Positions 31,079 through 39,531 of a stretch of 52,517 nucleotides of DNA are shown one piece after another. A program made the position numbers and the translations under genes. Source of the stretch: Armatimonadota bacterium (GTDB taxonomy: Bacteria; Armatimonadota; Armatimonadia; Armatimonadales; Armatimonadaceae); contig JAPLCP010000144.1 of the NCBI GenBank assembly GCA_026392155.1, forward strand, positions 1 to 52,517, given 5' to 3'. The notes beneath the pieces were generated by a model that did not search any database, had not been told where the DNA came from, and worked only from the letters and a program-made list of their open reading frames with translations. Position 1 is the first letter of the stretch; each line of letters begins with the position of its first letter.

Positions 31079-31885
31079 ATGTCTGTCTTTACCGAAAATC
31101 CCGTTCTCTACAAAGAGATCACCACTCGCTTTCAGCTACGTCGCCAATCTAAGGCCAACCGTATTGTCATCTACTCTATCGTAGGGCTGATCATTCCCCT
31201 GTTCTACTGGTTCAGCATGCTGGCCATACTCCGTGACTCCAATGCGGCGCGTGACTCCTACGGGATCTTTCTCTGCGCTCTGGAAGTGAGCCTGGTGGTG
31301 TTCCTGACCCCAGCCATGCTGGCCTCGGCGATCACGCTGGAGCGGGAGAAGCAGACCTGGAACGCGCTTCTGCTCTCGCGGCTCACCCATAGCGAGATTG
31401 TGGCGGGCAAGTTTATCGGTGGGCTGATTCCCACCCTGATCGCGCTGGCGGTCTTTTTCCCGCTCAATATTATCGCGGCACTAGGGGCGGGCATAGGACT
31501 GGGGCAGTTTCTTCTCTCGCATGTCTTGCTGATGGCAACGATGCTCTTTTACGGGGCGGTAGGGCTCTTCTGCTCCTGGGTCTGCCGCCGCACCCAAGTG
31601 GCAACGGCGACGGCCGCGGGAACCGTGGCATTCTTCACCCTAGGCTCCCCGCTGGCGCTCTCACTCTGGCAGTCCGTGTCAGGCTACAGTGGCAGCTCCC
31701 GAGCCAGCGACTTTCTCCCCCTCTGGAGCAACCCATACTACGCCATGGCCGAGCTGACCATGGAGCGCAGCGGTAACCCCGAAATCGCGATCTTACTGAC
31801 GATAGGCTCGCTGATCGGCACCGTGCTGCTCTTGGTGCTTGTCACTCGCAGACTGGCCCAAGGCCCGAAAGAAATGAGCGCGTAG
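31079..31885 (+). CDS. ABC-2 type transporter permease
   Basis: A 268-residue inner-membrane protein with six hydrophobic segments (about 25-50, 63-85, 115-140, 145-170, 175-200 and 235-258). The motif TLEREKQTWNALLLSRLTHS between segments 2 and 3 is typical of ABC-2 permeases. AGGAGAAGG lies 9-10 nt before the ATG. It is the first gene of a three-gene export operon with an ATPase and a second permease. The general layout recalls gliding-motility or NosDFY-type exporters; the cargo is unknown. Confidence 0.88.
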   Translation: MSVFTENPVLYKEITTRFQLRRQSKANRIVIYSIVGLIIPLFYWFSMLAILRDSNAARDSYGIFLCALEVSLVVFLTPAMLASAITLEREKQTWNALLLSRLTHSEIVAGKFIGGLIPTLIALAVFFPLNIIAALGAGIGLGQFLLSHVLLMATMLFYGAVGLFCSWVCRRTQVATATAAGTVAFFTLGSPLALSLWQSVSGYSGSSRASDFLPLWSNPYYAMAELTMERSGNPEIAILLTIGSLIGTVLLLVLVTRRLAQGPKEMSA

Positions 31886-31893
31886 GCATCACC

Positions 31894-32829
31894 ATGGCAC
31901 TTGTTGAGATCAGTCATCTTCGTAAAGAGTACGGCGACTTAGTGGCGGTCAAGAACCTCTCGCTAACCTTGAACGAGGGAGAGATCTTTGGTTTTATTGG
32001 CCCCAATGGCGCGGGTAAGACCACGACCATCAAGATCCTGGCGACACTTTTAGATCCCTCAGCGGGGAGCGCGAAGGTGGATGGCATTGATGTCTCCCTT
32101 GACCCTGAGGCGGTTCGCTCCAAGATCGGCTACATGCCCGATGCCTTTGGGGTCTACGATGACTTTAAAGTATGGGAGTACTTAGACTTCTTCGCTGCTT
32201 CCTATCGAGTTCCCAAGGGCGACCGGCCCGGCCTCATTGACCTCGTTCTAGATCTGACCAACCTCTCCGTCAAGAAAGATGCCTATGTTGAGTCGCTCTC
32301 ACGCGGCATGAAGCAGCGGCTCTGCCTGGCACGCACACTGGTACATAACCCGAAAGTATTGCTTTTAGACGAGCCTGCCTCGGGGCTAGATCCGCGTGCC
32401 CGCATCGAGATCAAGGAGCTGCTCAAAGAACTGCGTAACATGGGCAAGACGATCATTGTTAGCTCGCATATTCTCCCCGAGCTGGCGGACTTTTGCACGT
32501 CGGTGGGCATTATCGAGCGTGGCGAGATGATCGTCGCCGGCCCGATTGAGAAGATCATGAAAGAGGTGCTCGGCGGGCGCGTGCTGGAGCTACGCGTCCC
32601 TGAGGCGGATCGAACACAAGCGATGGCGATCTTGCGCTCCGTAGAGCACGTCCGTGATGTCGTGCTGGTGAGCGAGACAATCCGCGTGGACTACAATGGC
32701 ACGCTCGACGATCAATCTAATGTTCTGCTGGCACTGATCCAAAACGGCGTCCGTGTGCAGACCTTCGCCGAGCAAGATACCGACTTGGAAGATATTTTCC
32801 TACGCGTAACAAAGGGCCTGGTGGCATAA
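31894..32829 (+). CDS. ABC transporter ATP-binding protein (ABC-2 exporter)
   Basis: A 311-residue ATPase. Walker A is GPNGAGKTT (about 37-45), signature LSRGMKQRL, Walker B VLLLDEPASGLD, and the switch His in IVSSHILPEL. The C-terminal extension (about 225-311) is usual for DrrA/CcmA-type exporters. It starts 8 nt after the first permease and ends 1 nt before the second. Confidence 0.95.
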   Translation: MALVEISHLRKEYGDLVAVKNLSLTLNEGEIFGFIGPNGAGKTTTIKILATLLDPSAGSAKVDGIDVSLDPEAVRSKIGYMPDAFGVYDDFKVWEYLDFFAASYRVPKGDRPGLIDLVLDLTNLSVKKDAYVESLSRGMKQRLCLARTLVHNPKVLLLDEPASGLDPRARIEIKELLKELRNMGKTIIVSSHILPELADFCTSVGIIERGEMIVAGPIEKIMKEVLGGRVLELRVPEADRTQAMAILRSVEHVRDVVLVSETIRVDYNGTLDDQSNVLLALIQNGVRVQTFAEQDTDLEDIFLRVTKGLVA

Positions 32830-32830
32830 A

Positions 32831-34411
32831 ATGGCATTTTCCCTCTCCTTTGAAAACCCGATCCTGACCAAAGAGCTGCGCACGCGAATGCGTGGCGCGA
32901 AGGCGTTCTGGATTCTATTGCTCTACCTGGGGCTGCTCTCCGTGATTCTTGGGGGGACGTACTTAAGCTGGCTGACCAGCCAAGAGCGCCAAGGAGCCTA
33001 CGCCACCCAGACCTACGACATGGGCCGGATGTTCTACGGCGTCATCTTCGCGGTTCAGGCGGCACTCGTAGGGCTTATCACGCCCGCTCTCACCGCGGGA
33101 GCCCTCTCTATCGAGCGGGAGCAGCGCACCTTTGAGGCCCTCGCCGTGAGTCCGCTCTCACGCCGGAGCATTGTGCTGGGCAAGCTGACCTCGTCAGTGG
33201 GCTTTGTCGGGCTGCTCTTGCTCTCATCGCTGCCGCTGGTGGCACTGTGCTTCCTGCTGGGGGGCGTCTCGCCCCAAGAGGTGTGCGCGGCCTATGTCCT
33301 GCTCATGGCCTCGGCGTTTCTCTATGGCGCAACCGGCATGGCCTACTCGTCGTTTGCCAAGAACACCACGACATCCACCGTGCTAACCTACGGTACGATT
33401 CTACTCTTCTTCGTGGGCACCCTCCCGCTGGTGAGCAGTATAAACTTCGCCTCTGCGAGCCTGAATAACTACGCTAAGCCGTTTTTGCTCTCGGTGAACC
33501 CGGTGGGCGCGATGCTGGCGGGCAACCTCACGGAGAGCTACTTTGGCCTCGCTATCCCCAGCTGGTTGGTCGGCCTGACGATTAACGGCCTGCTAGGCAC
33601 GATTCTCACCCTTGTCGCCCTGCACCGAATCGAGTACCCCCGCACCGACCGCTCGCCACTTTTGCGTGGCCTCACCGCGCTCTTTATCGGGCTCATCTCC
33701 CTGGCGATCTACGGCAACGACCATTGTCACTACATCTACAGCTGGCTTCCTGCCCTCCTGATGCCCATCCTGACCGTGCTCCTTATCCCGATCTTCGTCT
33801 CCGGTGAGGGCTTGCCCAAGGGCTCGCTCAAGCAAGCATTCCGTCGGATTAAAGATGGCAACCCCGTTTCGGGCTTGTTCTACGGAGCCAGCATCATTGG
33901 GATACTTACTCTTGTTCTGTTAGGGCGAGGTGAGTATGATTTCCAGTCTCAGGTGCTGAGTAACGTTCATGTTTTAAGCAACCCTGAGTTCTCTGCTTGG
34001 AAGACGCGTGCCACCGACTGGTTCATTGTTGGAAAAGAGCTGGCAATCACGCTGAGTGCGCTCTTTGGCTTTGGCTCGCTCACGCTCCTCCTCTCGCAGA
34101 AGCTCAAGAATCGCTGGGGCGCGATGGCGCTCTCGTTTGTGGTCTTGGCCGTGGTGAACTTCCTGCCCTTTGCCGCCGAGGTGAATACCTACAACGAGAA
34201 GCATACGATCTTTATCAATGCCCTCTATCTCTCGCCCATCGCAAGTGTGGCTGGAAATACGGGCTATGGAAACAGTGGAATGCTCAGTAGCGATGGGGAT
34301 GCACTGGTTTGGGGAACGTCGGCGATGCCTTGGATCAATATCGCTTTTACTAGCCTGCTCGGGCTGATCTCCCTGCGGCTCCTGAAGCGAGCCCGTAAGA
34401 TCGCGGCGTAA
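32831..34411 (+). CDS. ABC-2 type transporter permease, large subunit
   Basis: A 526-residue membrane protein with about 12 hydrophobic segments, roughly twice the size of its partner. SIEREQRTFEALAVSPLSRR repeats the ABC-2 signature seen in the first permease. The second half (from about 270) is an additional membrane region. ATG is 1 nt after the ATPase stop. It is followed by the inverted repeat pair R8/R9, a likely transcription end. Confidence 0.88.
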   Translation: MAFSLSFENPILTKELRTRMRGAKAFWILLLYLGLLSVILGGTYLSWLTSQERQGAYATQTYDMGRMFYGVIFAVQAALVGLITPALTAGALSIEREQRTFEALAVSPLSRRSIVLGKLTSSVGFVGLLLLSSLPLVALCFLLGGVSPQEVCAAYVLLMASAFLYGATGMAYSSFAKNTTTSTVLTYGTILLFFVGTLPLVSSINFASASLNNYAKPFLLSVNPVGAMLAGNLTESYFGLAIPSWLVGLTINGLLGTILTLVALHRIEYPRTDRSPLLRGLTALFIGLISLAIYGNDHCHYIYSWLPALLMPILTVLLIPIFVSGEGLPKGSLKQAFRRIKDGNPVSGLFYGASIIGILTLVLLGRGEYDFQSQVLSNVHVLSNPEFSAWKTRATDWFIVGKELAITLSALFGFGSLTLLLSQKLKNRWGAMALSFVVLAVVNFLPFAAEVNTYNEKHTIFINALYLSPIASVAGNTGYGNSGMLSSDGDALVWGTSAMPWINIAFTSLLGLISLRLLKRARKIAA

Positions 34412-34430
34412 CGAACGCGAATCACCAATC

Positions 34431-34563
34431 CGCCTCATGAAATGAGGCGTCTGGGTAGCCTTCGGCTGCAAAGCCCGTGCCGGGCTACCGAGTCGGTTCC
34501 CCAGCCCGGCACGGGCTTTACGGCGCTTGCGCCACTGCAGACGCCTCATTTCATGGGGCGGCG
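34431..34563. repeat. Inverted pair of modular repeats R8 and R9
   Basis: R8 (34431-34487): GCCTCA/TGAGGC hairpin, AGCCttcGGCT, and AGCCCGtgcCGGGCT. R9 (34503-34563): AGCCCGGCACGGGCT, GGCGCttGCGCC, linker ACTGCAGAC, GCCTCATTTCATGGGGCGGC. The two lie head to head 15 nt apart between convergent genes and together make a large cruciform or bidirectional terminator. The middle stems differ yet both remain paired. Confidence 0.8.
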
Positions 34564-34570
34564 GACGATT

Positions 34571-36925
34571 TTATTTTTTCAGCAGTGTGTCGAGCTCTTT
34601 ATCGGTGAGCTTCTCTTTGCCGTCTTCGCTGAACTGAATGGCCTTCTTGGCGCTGGCAACCACGACCACGTTCTCCCCGACGGCGGCCCACTTGGCCCAG
34701 TCACCGCTGCGCCGCACGAGCGCGAAGTAGGCGTCGGAGTAGAGCTTGATCTTGACTAACTCCGTCTGCTTCTTAGGATCGTAGGTGCCGTCTTCCCAGT
34801 TTGTGCCGCGCTGGTAGAACGCCCGATTGCCCGCGTACTGAATCTGCCGCGCCTGCGCCTCCGCGAGCTTCTTATCCGCGCCGCTCTGGGACGTGATCGC
34901 CGCCAAATTGCCCGCTTGGTTCTGCGCCCGACCACCGCGTGCACTCTGACTCAGATTCACCGCACTCTCACCGCTGCGCATATCCGCCTTGGCCGCAAAG
35001 CCGCCTGCACCACCAAAGCCACCAGAGCTAGAGGGCGCTCCGGGGGCACCCAACTGCAGACGTCTTATGGGCTGATCGGCGGTGCCGGGCTCGGGGACGA
35101 ACATCGCGGTGTAGGGGGTGAGAACGCCGAACTCCTTGGAGAGCCCGATGATCTGCTCCTCGATCTCTTTGCGCCGCGCCGGGTCTTTCTCATCGCGGAT
35201 TTCATCGAGCAGATACCCGATCTTGCGGCTGGCCCAGAGGCGTGGCAAGAAGCTGGCCTCGGTGGAGACGGCGGCGAGCTTGGTGTCGAGCACGAAGCTC
35301 TGGGGCTTGCCCAGAACATCGCCCGTGAGGGTCACAGACATGCCCGAGCCCACCCCGTAGCGCCCGACTAAGACAAGCTGGCTGCCCTCGAAGAGATCGG
35401 GAAGCTCATCAGGCTTGGGGTAGATCTCGCCCGCACCCGCACCTGTCACTTTAAGCTTGAGGTTCTCCAGCACCGCCGTGCTGGTCTTGGCCACAAACTG
35501 GCTGGTCTTAATCTCGATGTCTTCATCGGGGCGCACGTAGTCCGCATCGCCGCTGAGCTTGCTGCCGACGCGGTCCAGAAACGGGACATCCACATCGTAG
35601 CCGACTCCAAAGACAAAGCACCGAGTGCGTTTCTGCGCAGCGCTCACGGCATTGCTCAGAATGGTCGCATGATCGCGCGTCCCCACGGTCGGCAGGCCAT
35701 CGGTGAAGAACAGCAAGCGATTTCCGCTACTTTTCTCCGGGAACTGCTTGAGGCCATCGGTGAGGGCATCGTTGATATTGGTGCCCCCATCCGCGACAAT
35801 CTCATCCACAAAGGCAGCGGCACGCTTGAGGTTATCGGGCGTCGCCCGAGTCGGCTCCGGCGAGAACTTGGTGACGGCATCGGAGAACGTGAGAATATTG
35901 AAGCTGTCTTGGGGGCGCAGCTTTCCCACGGCGAATTTTAAGGCGCTGCGTGCCTGCTCGATCTTCTTGCCCTGCATCGAGCCAGAGCGGTCCATCACCA
36001 GCACGACGCGGCGTGGCGGAAGATCCTTGAGCGCTGTTTTAGGGATATTGGGGCTGGCGATCACCATAAAGTAGCCGCTCTGGTGCAGGCCGCCGCCGAT
36101 ATGGGCGACTTGAGGCAGCGCCGTGTTGTAGCTGAGTAGCGAGAGCGCGACGGCACTGGTGTCTCTTGCTCCCACATAGAGCGCCAGCTCGGGGTGCTCC
36201 GCTAGCGCCCCTTCGTTCTTAGTGGACGACCACTCTGCGGAGACGCGGCCCGTGCCGTCCTCAAGCCGCTTAATGGTCACATCGTGCGTGGGCGAGTAGA
36301 GGCTCCCGGCGTTGCTGGCGACTATGCGCACGCTCACAAACGCGGGCTGCACTCCTCCGGGCAGGTGCGGCCCCGCCAGCGCCCAGACAAACTTCTTCGC
36401 ATCGCCCTCGCGCGGGAGAACCGAGACAAGCCGCATCGTCACGCGCCGCTCGCCGCCCGCTGGAATCGGAAATACCCGTGCTCGCAGCAGCCCCTGCCCG
36501 ACATAGCTCAGTAGCGCCGGGTCGCGCCGCTGCCGGACAATTTCTTCGTAGATTTTTGTGGCCTCGTCTTTATTGAGCACACGCGCCTCGAACTTCTGCT
36601 CGCCATCGTACATCGCGAAGTCTCGCACGGTCGCGCCACTTGGGATGGGGAAGACAAAGTCTGCCTCACCCTGCACCGTGCCTGCGTTCTTAAAGACATG
36701 CGAGACCTCAACCGTGGCGATCCCGTCTTTAATGTCCGCGTTGAGCGTGACCGACGAAACGGTGATCCTCTGCGTGGGACGCGGTGGAAGTGGAAACGGG
36801 CGCGGCGGCACGGGCCGAGTCGGCGGCTGTCCACTGGGCAGCTGTGCCCAAGTCACTCCAAGGTTCGTAAGAAGACCCGCTCCCAAAACTTGGAGGGCAC
36901 GACGACGGTTAAATGCATTTTCCAT
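34571..36925 (-). CDS. VIT and vWA domain protein (inter-alpha-trypsin inhibitor heavy chain-like), Tat-type leader
   Basis: A 784-residue exported protein. The leader NRRRALQVLGAGLLTNLGVT carries a twin-arginine-like motif. A Pro-rich linker precedes a VIT domain (about 53-185) and a von Willebrand factor A domain (about 303-480) with an intact MIDAS: Asp312-x-Ser314-x-Ser316 (VMDRSGSMQGKK). A Gly/Ala-rich segment (about 610-680) and a C-terminal domain (about 690-784) follow. Relatives are surface or periplasmic proteins probably involved in adhesion or protein-protein contact; the exact role is unknown. It converges on the ABC operon across R8/R9. Confidence 0.88.
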   Translation of the reverse strand: MENAFNRRRALQVLGAGLLTNLGVTWAQLPSGQPPTRPVPPRPFPLPPRPTQRITVSSVTLNADIKDGIATVEVSHVFKNAGTVQGEADFVFPIPSGATVRDFAMYDGEQKFEARVLNKDEATKIYEEIVRQRRDPALLSYVGQGLLRARVFPIPAGGERRVTMRLVSVLPREGDAKKFVWALAGPHLPGGVQPAFVSVRIVASNAGSLYSPTHDVTIKRLEDGTGRVSAEWSSTKNEGALAEHPELALYVGARDTSAVALSLLSYNTALPQVAHIGGGLHQSGYFMVIASPNIPKTALKDLPPRRVVLVMDRSGSMQGKKIEQARSALKFAVGKLRPQDSFNILTFSDAVTKFSPEPTRATPDNLKRAAAFVDEIVADGGTNINDALTDGLKQFPEKSSGNRLLFFTDGLPTVGTRDHATILSNAVSAAQKRTRCFVFGVGYDVDVPFLDRVGSKLSGDADYVRPDEDIEIKTSQFVAKTSTAVLENLKLKVTGAGAGEIYPKPDELPDLFEGSQLVLVGRYGVGSGMSVTLTGDVLGKPQSFVLDTKLAAVSTEASFLPRLWASRKIGYLLDEIRDEKDPARRKEIEEQIIGLSKEFGVLTPYTAMFVPEPGTADQPIRRLQLGAPGAPSSSGGFGGAGGFAAKADMRSGESAVNLSQSARGGRAQNQAGNLAAITSQSGADKKLAEAQARQIQYAGNRAFYQRGTNWEDGTYDPKKQTELVKIKLYSDAYFALVRRSGDWAKWAAVGENVVVVASAKKAIQFSEDGKEKLTDKELDTLLKK

Positions 36926-36978
36926 AGTACTCTCTTAGTACCATCGTGAAACAAAAAGGTTCAATGTCGCTCTGCGGA

Positions 36979-36984
36979 TATACT
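36979..36984 (+). promoter_or_regulatory. -10 box TATACT, leaderless start of Nudix operon
   Basis: TATACT-N6-ATG; no Shine-Dalgarno sequence. The box excludes the in-frame ATGs at 36946 and 36964. Confidence 0.65.
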
Positions 36985-36990
36985 AGCTCT

Positions 36991-37473
36991 ATGGCTGTGA
37001 TTGATGAGAGCTGGTACACGCGTCCAGAGAGTGGTATCCGGGATCGGTTAGCGGCAGGTGGTATTATCGTGCGTAAAGACGAGAGCGGCAAGCTCTGGAT
37101 CGCACTGACTACCGGCGAAGATATCAAAGTCACCACCGCGTATATTCTTCCGAAAGGTGGTGTGGATAAAGGCGAGGAGATCGAGACAGCAGCGCGGCGT
37201 GAGATCGAGGAAGAGGCGGGCTTCTCCCAGCTCCAGCTCGTCGAGAAGCTTGGCATCCGCGAGCGCCTGAGCTTTGATAAGACCCGCTGGACCACAACCC
37301 ACTACTTTCTCTACACGACGAATGAGACCGAGCCACAGCCCACCGAAGTGGGGCGTGGCTATGTCACCCACTGGTTTGATTTCTCCAAGCCCCTGCCACC
37401 CCTGTTCTGGCCCGAGCAAGCCGCCCTCGTCGAGACGCATCGGGAACGGATTTTAGCGCTTGCTGTATCATAG
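36991..37473 (+). CDS. Nudix hydrolase
   Basis: A 160-residue pyrophosphatase with a complete Nudix box, GGVDKGEEIETAARRE followed by IEEEAGF (about residues 52-74). The rest (SYTRPE-like start, THYFLYTTNETEPQP, VTHWFDFSKPLPPLFWPEQ) resembles DIPP- or MutT-like Nudix proteins. The substrate is unknown. The start follows TATACT by 6 nt. It is first in an operon with an FMN reductase-like protein (2 nt gap) and a DinB-like protein. Confidence 0.87.
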   Translation: MAVIDESWYTRPESGIRDRLAAGGIIVRKDESGKLWIALTTGEDIKVTTAYILPKGGVDKGEEIETAARREIEEEAGFSQLQLVEKLGIRERLSFDKTRWTTTHYFLYTTNETEPQPTEVGRGYVTHWFDFSKPLPPLFWPEQAALVETHRERILALAVS

Positions 37474-37475
37474 TC

Positions 37476-37937
37476 ATGGTTCATGTCACCCTGGTTGCGA
37501 CCAGCTTAGATAGTAGCTCCAAGTCCCAGCACCTGGCACGCCACGCCGCGGGGCTTTTCGCGGAGCGCGGCATCCCGCACACGCTACTAGACTTGCGTGA
37601 CTCACCAGAGCTTGCCAGGCCGCTGGAGCTGGCCACCCATATTATCTTCGCGGTTCCCATCTACAATTTCGATGTGAACGCTGCCGCCAAGCAGGTGATC
37701 GAGGATCATGGCGGGGCGCTGGAGGGAAAGACGGTGGGTTTTCTCTGTCAGGCAGGCGGCCAGCGTAGCTACATGAGCGTGATGAGCTTTGCCAACGCCC
37801 TCATGCTCGATTTTCGCTGCTGGATCGTCCCGCGCTTCGTCTACGCTACCGGCAACGACTTTGACGAAGGCCAGCTTGGGGAGACGGTTCGTGGACGGAT
37901 TGAAGAGCTGGTAGAAACACTCTTGAAAGGAAACTAA
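37476..37937 (+). CDS. NAD(P)H-dependent FMN reductase-like flavoprotein
   Basis: A 153-residue flavodoxin-like protein. The phosphate loop is VATSLDSSSKSQHLAR (about 7-22), and AVPIYNFDVNAAAKQVIEDH (about 59-78) is the second flavin-contact region, as in the SsuE/ArsH/YhdA family. It probably reduces FMN or quinones in the cytosol. It starts 2 nt after the Nudix stop and its TAA shares one base with the next ATG. Confidence 0.88.
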   Translation: MVHVTLVATSLDSSSKSQHLARHAAGLFAERGIPHTLLDLRDSPELARPLELATHIIFAVPIYNFDVNAAAKQVIEDHGGALEGKTVGFLCQAGGQRSYMSVMSFANALMLDFRCWIVPRFVYATGNDFDEGQLGETVRGRIEELVETLLKGN

Positions 37938-38401
37938 TGAATCCCTATATTCAGCGCTATATTTTAAGCGGTCTCCGTGCGACGCCGCAGGTCTATATCA
38001 AGCTCCTTGAGGGCATCACCGACGAAGAGGCGGACCGACGCCCCGATGCGGACCGCTTCACGATCCGCGAGGCCCTCGCGCACATGGCGGACTGGGACGA
38101 GATTTTCCGCACGCGTGGCGAGCGCATTCGCGACGAAGAAATCCCCCTGCTGCCCGGCTACGATGAAGGCCAGCTTGCCATCGAGCGAAACTACGCCACC
38201 ATGCCTATTGCGGAGTCGCTTGCACGTTTTGTAACCAGTCGAGCCGCACTGCTGGCGTTTTTTGAGAGCCTCACCCCCGAGCAATGGAAGCGCCAGGGAA
38301 ACCGTGATGAGATTGGGATGATTGATCTGAGTGATCTGTCTGTGATGATTCTAGGTCACGACGGCTACCACGCCGAGCAGTTTATTCAGTACCGCGACTG
38401 A
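37937..38401 (+). CDS. DinB-family protein (DUF1572/DfsB-like)
   Basis: A 154-residue four-helix-bundle protein of the DinB/YfiT superfamily. Candidate metal ligands are the His in REALAHMADWDEI (about 48) and the two in LGHDGYHAEQF (about 140-144). These proteins are often thiol transferases or stress proteins; the specific reaction is unknown. Start overlaps the preceding stop (TAATG). The last 16 bp overlap the convergent GT4 gene. Confidence 0.85.
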   Translation: MNPYIQRYILSGLRATPQVYIKLLEGITDEEADRRPDADRFTIREALAHMADWDEIFRTRGERIRDEEIPLLPGYDEGQLAIERNYATMPIAESLARFVTSRAALLAFFESLTPEQWKRQGNRDEIGMIDLSDLSVMILGHDGYHAEQFIQYRD

Positions 38402-39516
38402 GAGAAGACCGTGTGGAGCTGGCGAGCAACGGCCTCAAAGGTATAGCGGTCATGAACCGCCTCGTAGCCAGTGCTGGCGAGCTCCCTGCGGCGCTCGGGG
38501 GATGCGACAAGCTCTCCCAGACATTTCGCAAGTGCATCGGCATCCCCCTCAGGGAAGACAAGCCCTCCCCCCGTGGCTTGGATGACATTGGGAATCTCGC
38601 CGCTGTCGGAGCCCACCACAGGGATCTTGCAAGCCAGCGCCTCGATGAGAACACGCCCAAACTGCTCTTTCCAGTTTGACGCCGTGCGCGAGGGAAGCAC
38701 TAGGATATCCAAGCAGCGCATGTAGCGATCCGCTTGGTTATGAGCCACGGAGCCCGTAAAGACAACGCGTTCGGCCACGCCACGCTCTGCCGCCTCAGCC
38801 CGTAGCCGTGCCTCCTCCACGCCTGAGCCCACGAGCAGTAGCTTTACCGTGTCAGGGAGCTTGGCGAGGGCTTGAATAATCAGCTCAACACCTTTTTCGG
38901 GGACGAAGCGGCCCATGTACCCAATCACCACAGCACCGGCAAGGCCCAGCTCCTGGCGAAGCGGCTCCTCACGTCCTGGCTGAAACTGCTCGATACTCGT
39001 GGCGTAGGGAATAACCAGCGAAGGACGCTTCAGGCCTTTCTTTATCATCACCTGCCGCGCTTCCTCTGAGTACGAGAGCGCTGTCCCTGCAGCTCTGTAG
39101 GAAAGCTGCTCAAACCAGCGAAACGGCGGGGGATAGTTTTTAAAGAGATTCTGATTGGTGTGAAAGAAAAAAGGAATCTTGAGCTGCTTGGCGAGAAGCA
39201 AAAACTGCAAGTTGCTTAAGCTCCAGGGCTCTTGCGTGGAGTAGATGACATCGGGAGCAAAGCGACGGATCGCCGCCATAGGAAGGCGTGGATAACAATG
39301 AAAGGTGATATGGCCTGGTTTCACGACAGGCACATGGTGAATCGGAAAGGTCGCCTCAGGATGGTGTGCTGAGAGAAAGCGCTTCCCATCGTACTCGCTG
39401 ACCCACTCATACGGAACCACAAGCTCCACTCGTGTATCGGGGAGGCGATTGAGCTCGATAAAAAGGCGCTGATTCACATCCACGATACATGAGTGGCTGA
39501 CAGCAAGAATCTTCAC
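38386..39516 (-). CDS. Glycosyltransferase family 4 (GT-B fold)
   Basis: A 376-residue enzyme transferring a sugar from a nucleotide-sugar to a glycan or lipid at the membrane. The C-terminal nucleotide-sugar domain has GYMGRFVPEKGVELIIQAL (about 195-213) and the E-x7-E motif EQFGRVLIEALA. The N-terminal acceptor domain is typical (MKILAVSHSCIVDVNQRLF). The start is GTG at 39516, 6 nt after TACAAT; no Shine-Dalgarno sequence. It lies 15 nt downstream of the MFS gene but appears to have its own promoter. Confidence 0.92.
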   Translation of the reverse strand: MKILAVSHSCIVDVNQRLFIELNRLPDTRVELVVPYEWVSEYDGKRFLSAHHPEATFPIHHVPVVKPGHITFHCYPRLPMAAIRRFAPDVIYSTQEPWSLSNLQFLLLAKQLKIPFFFHTNQNLFKNYPPPFRWFEQLSYRAAGTALSYSEEARQVMIKKGLKRPSLVIPYATSIEQFQPGREEPLRQELGLAGAVVIGYMGRFVPEKGVELIIQALAKLPDTVKLLLVGSGVEEARLRAEAAERGVAERVVFTGSVAHNQADRYMRCLDILVLPSRTASNWKEQFGRVLIEALACKIPVVGSDSGEIPNVIQATGGGLVFPEGDADALAKCLGELVASPERRRELASTGYEAVHDRYTFEAVARQLHTVFSQSRY

Positions 39517-39522
39517 GTGGCC

Positions 39523-39528
39523 ATTGTA
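39523..39528 (-). promoter_or_regulatory. -10 box TACAAT, leaderless GTG start of GT4 gene
   Basis: TACAAT-N6-GTG on the minus strand. The box sits 4-9 nt upstream of the MFS stop codon (39532), in the short gap. Confidence 0.55.
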
Positions 39529-39531
39529 CCC

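Noticed and set aside
1466-34563. CRISPR array
   Set aside because: Repeats are dispersed, palindromic and modular, without regularly spaced unique spacers; no cas gene seen.
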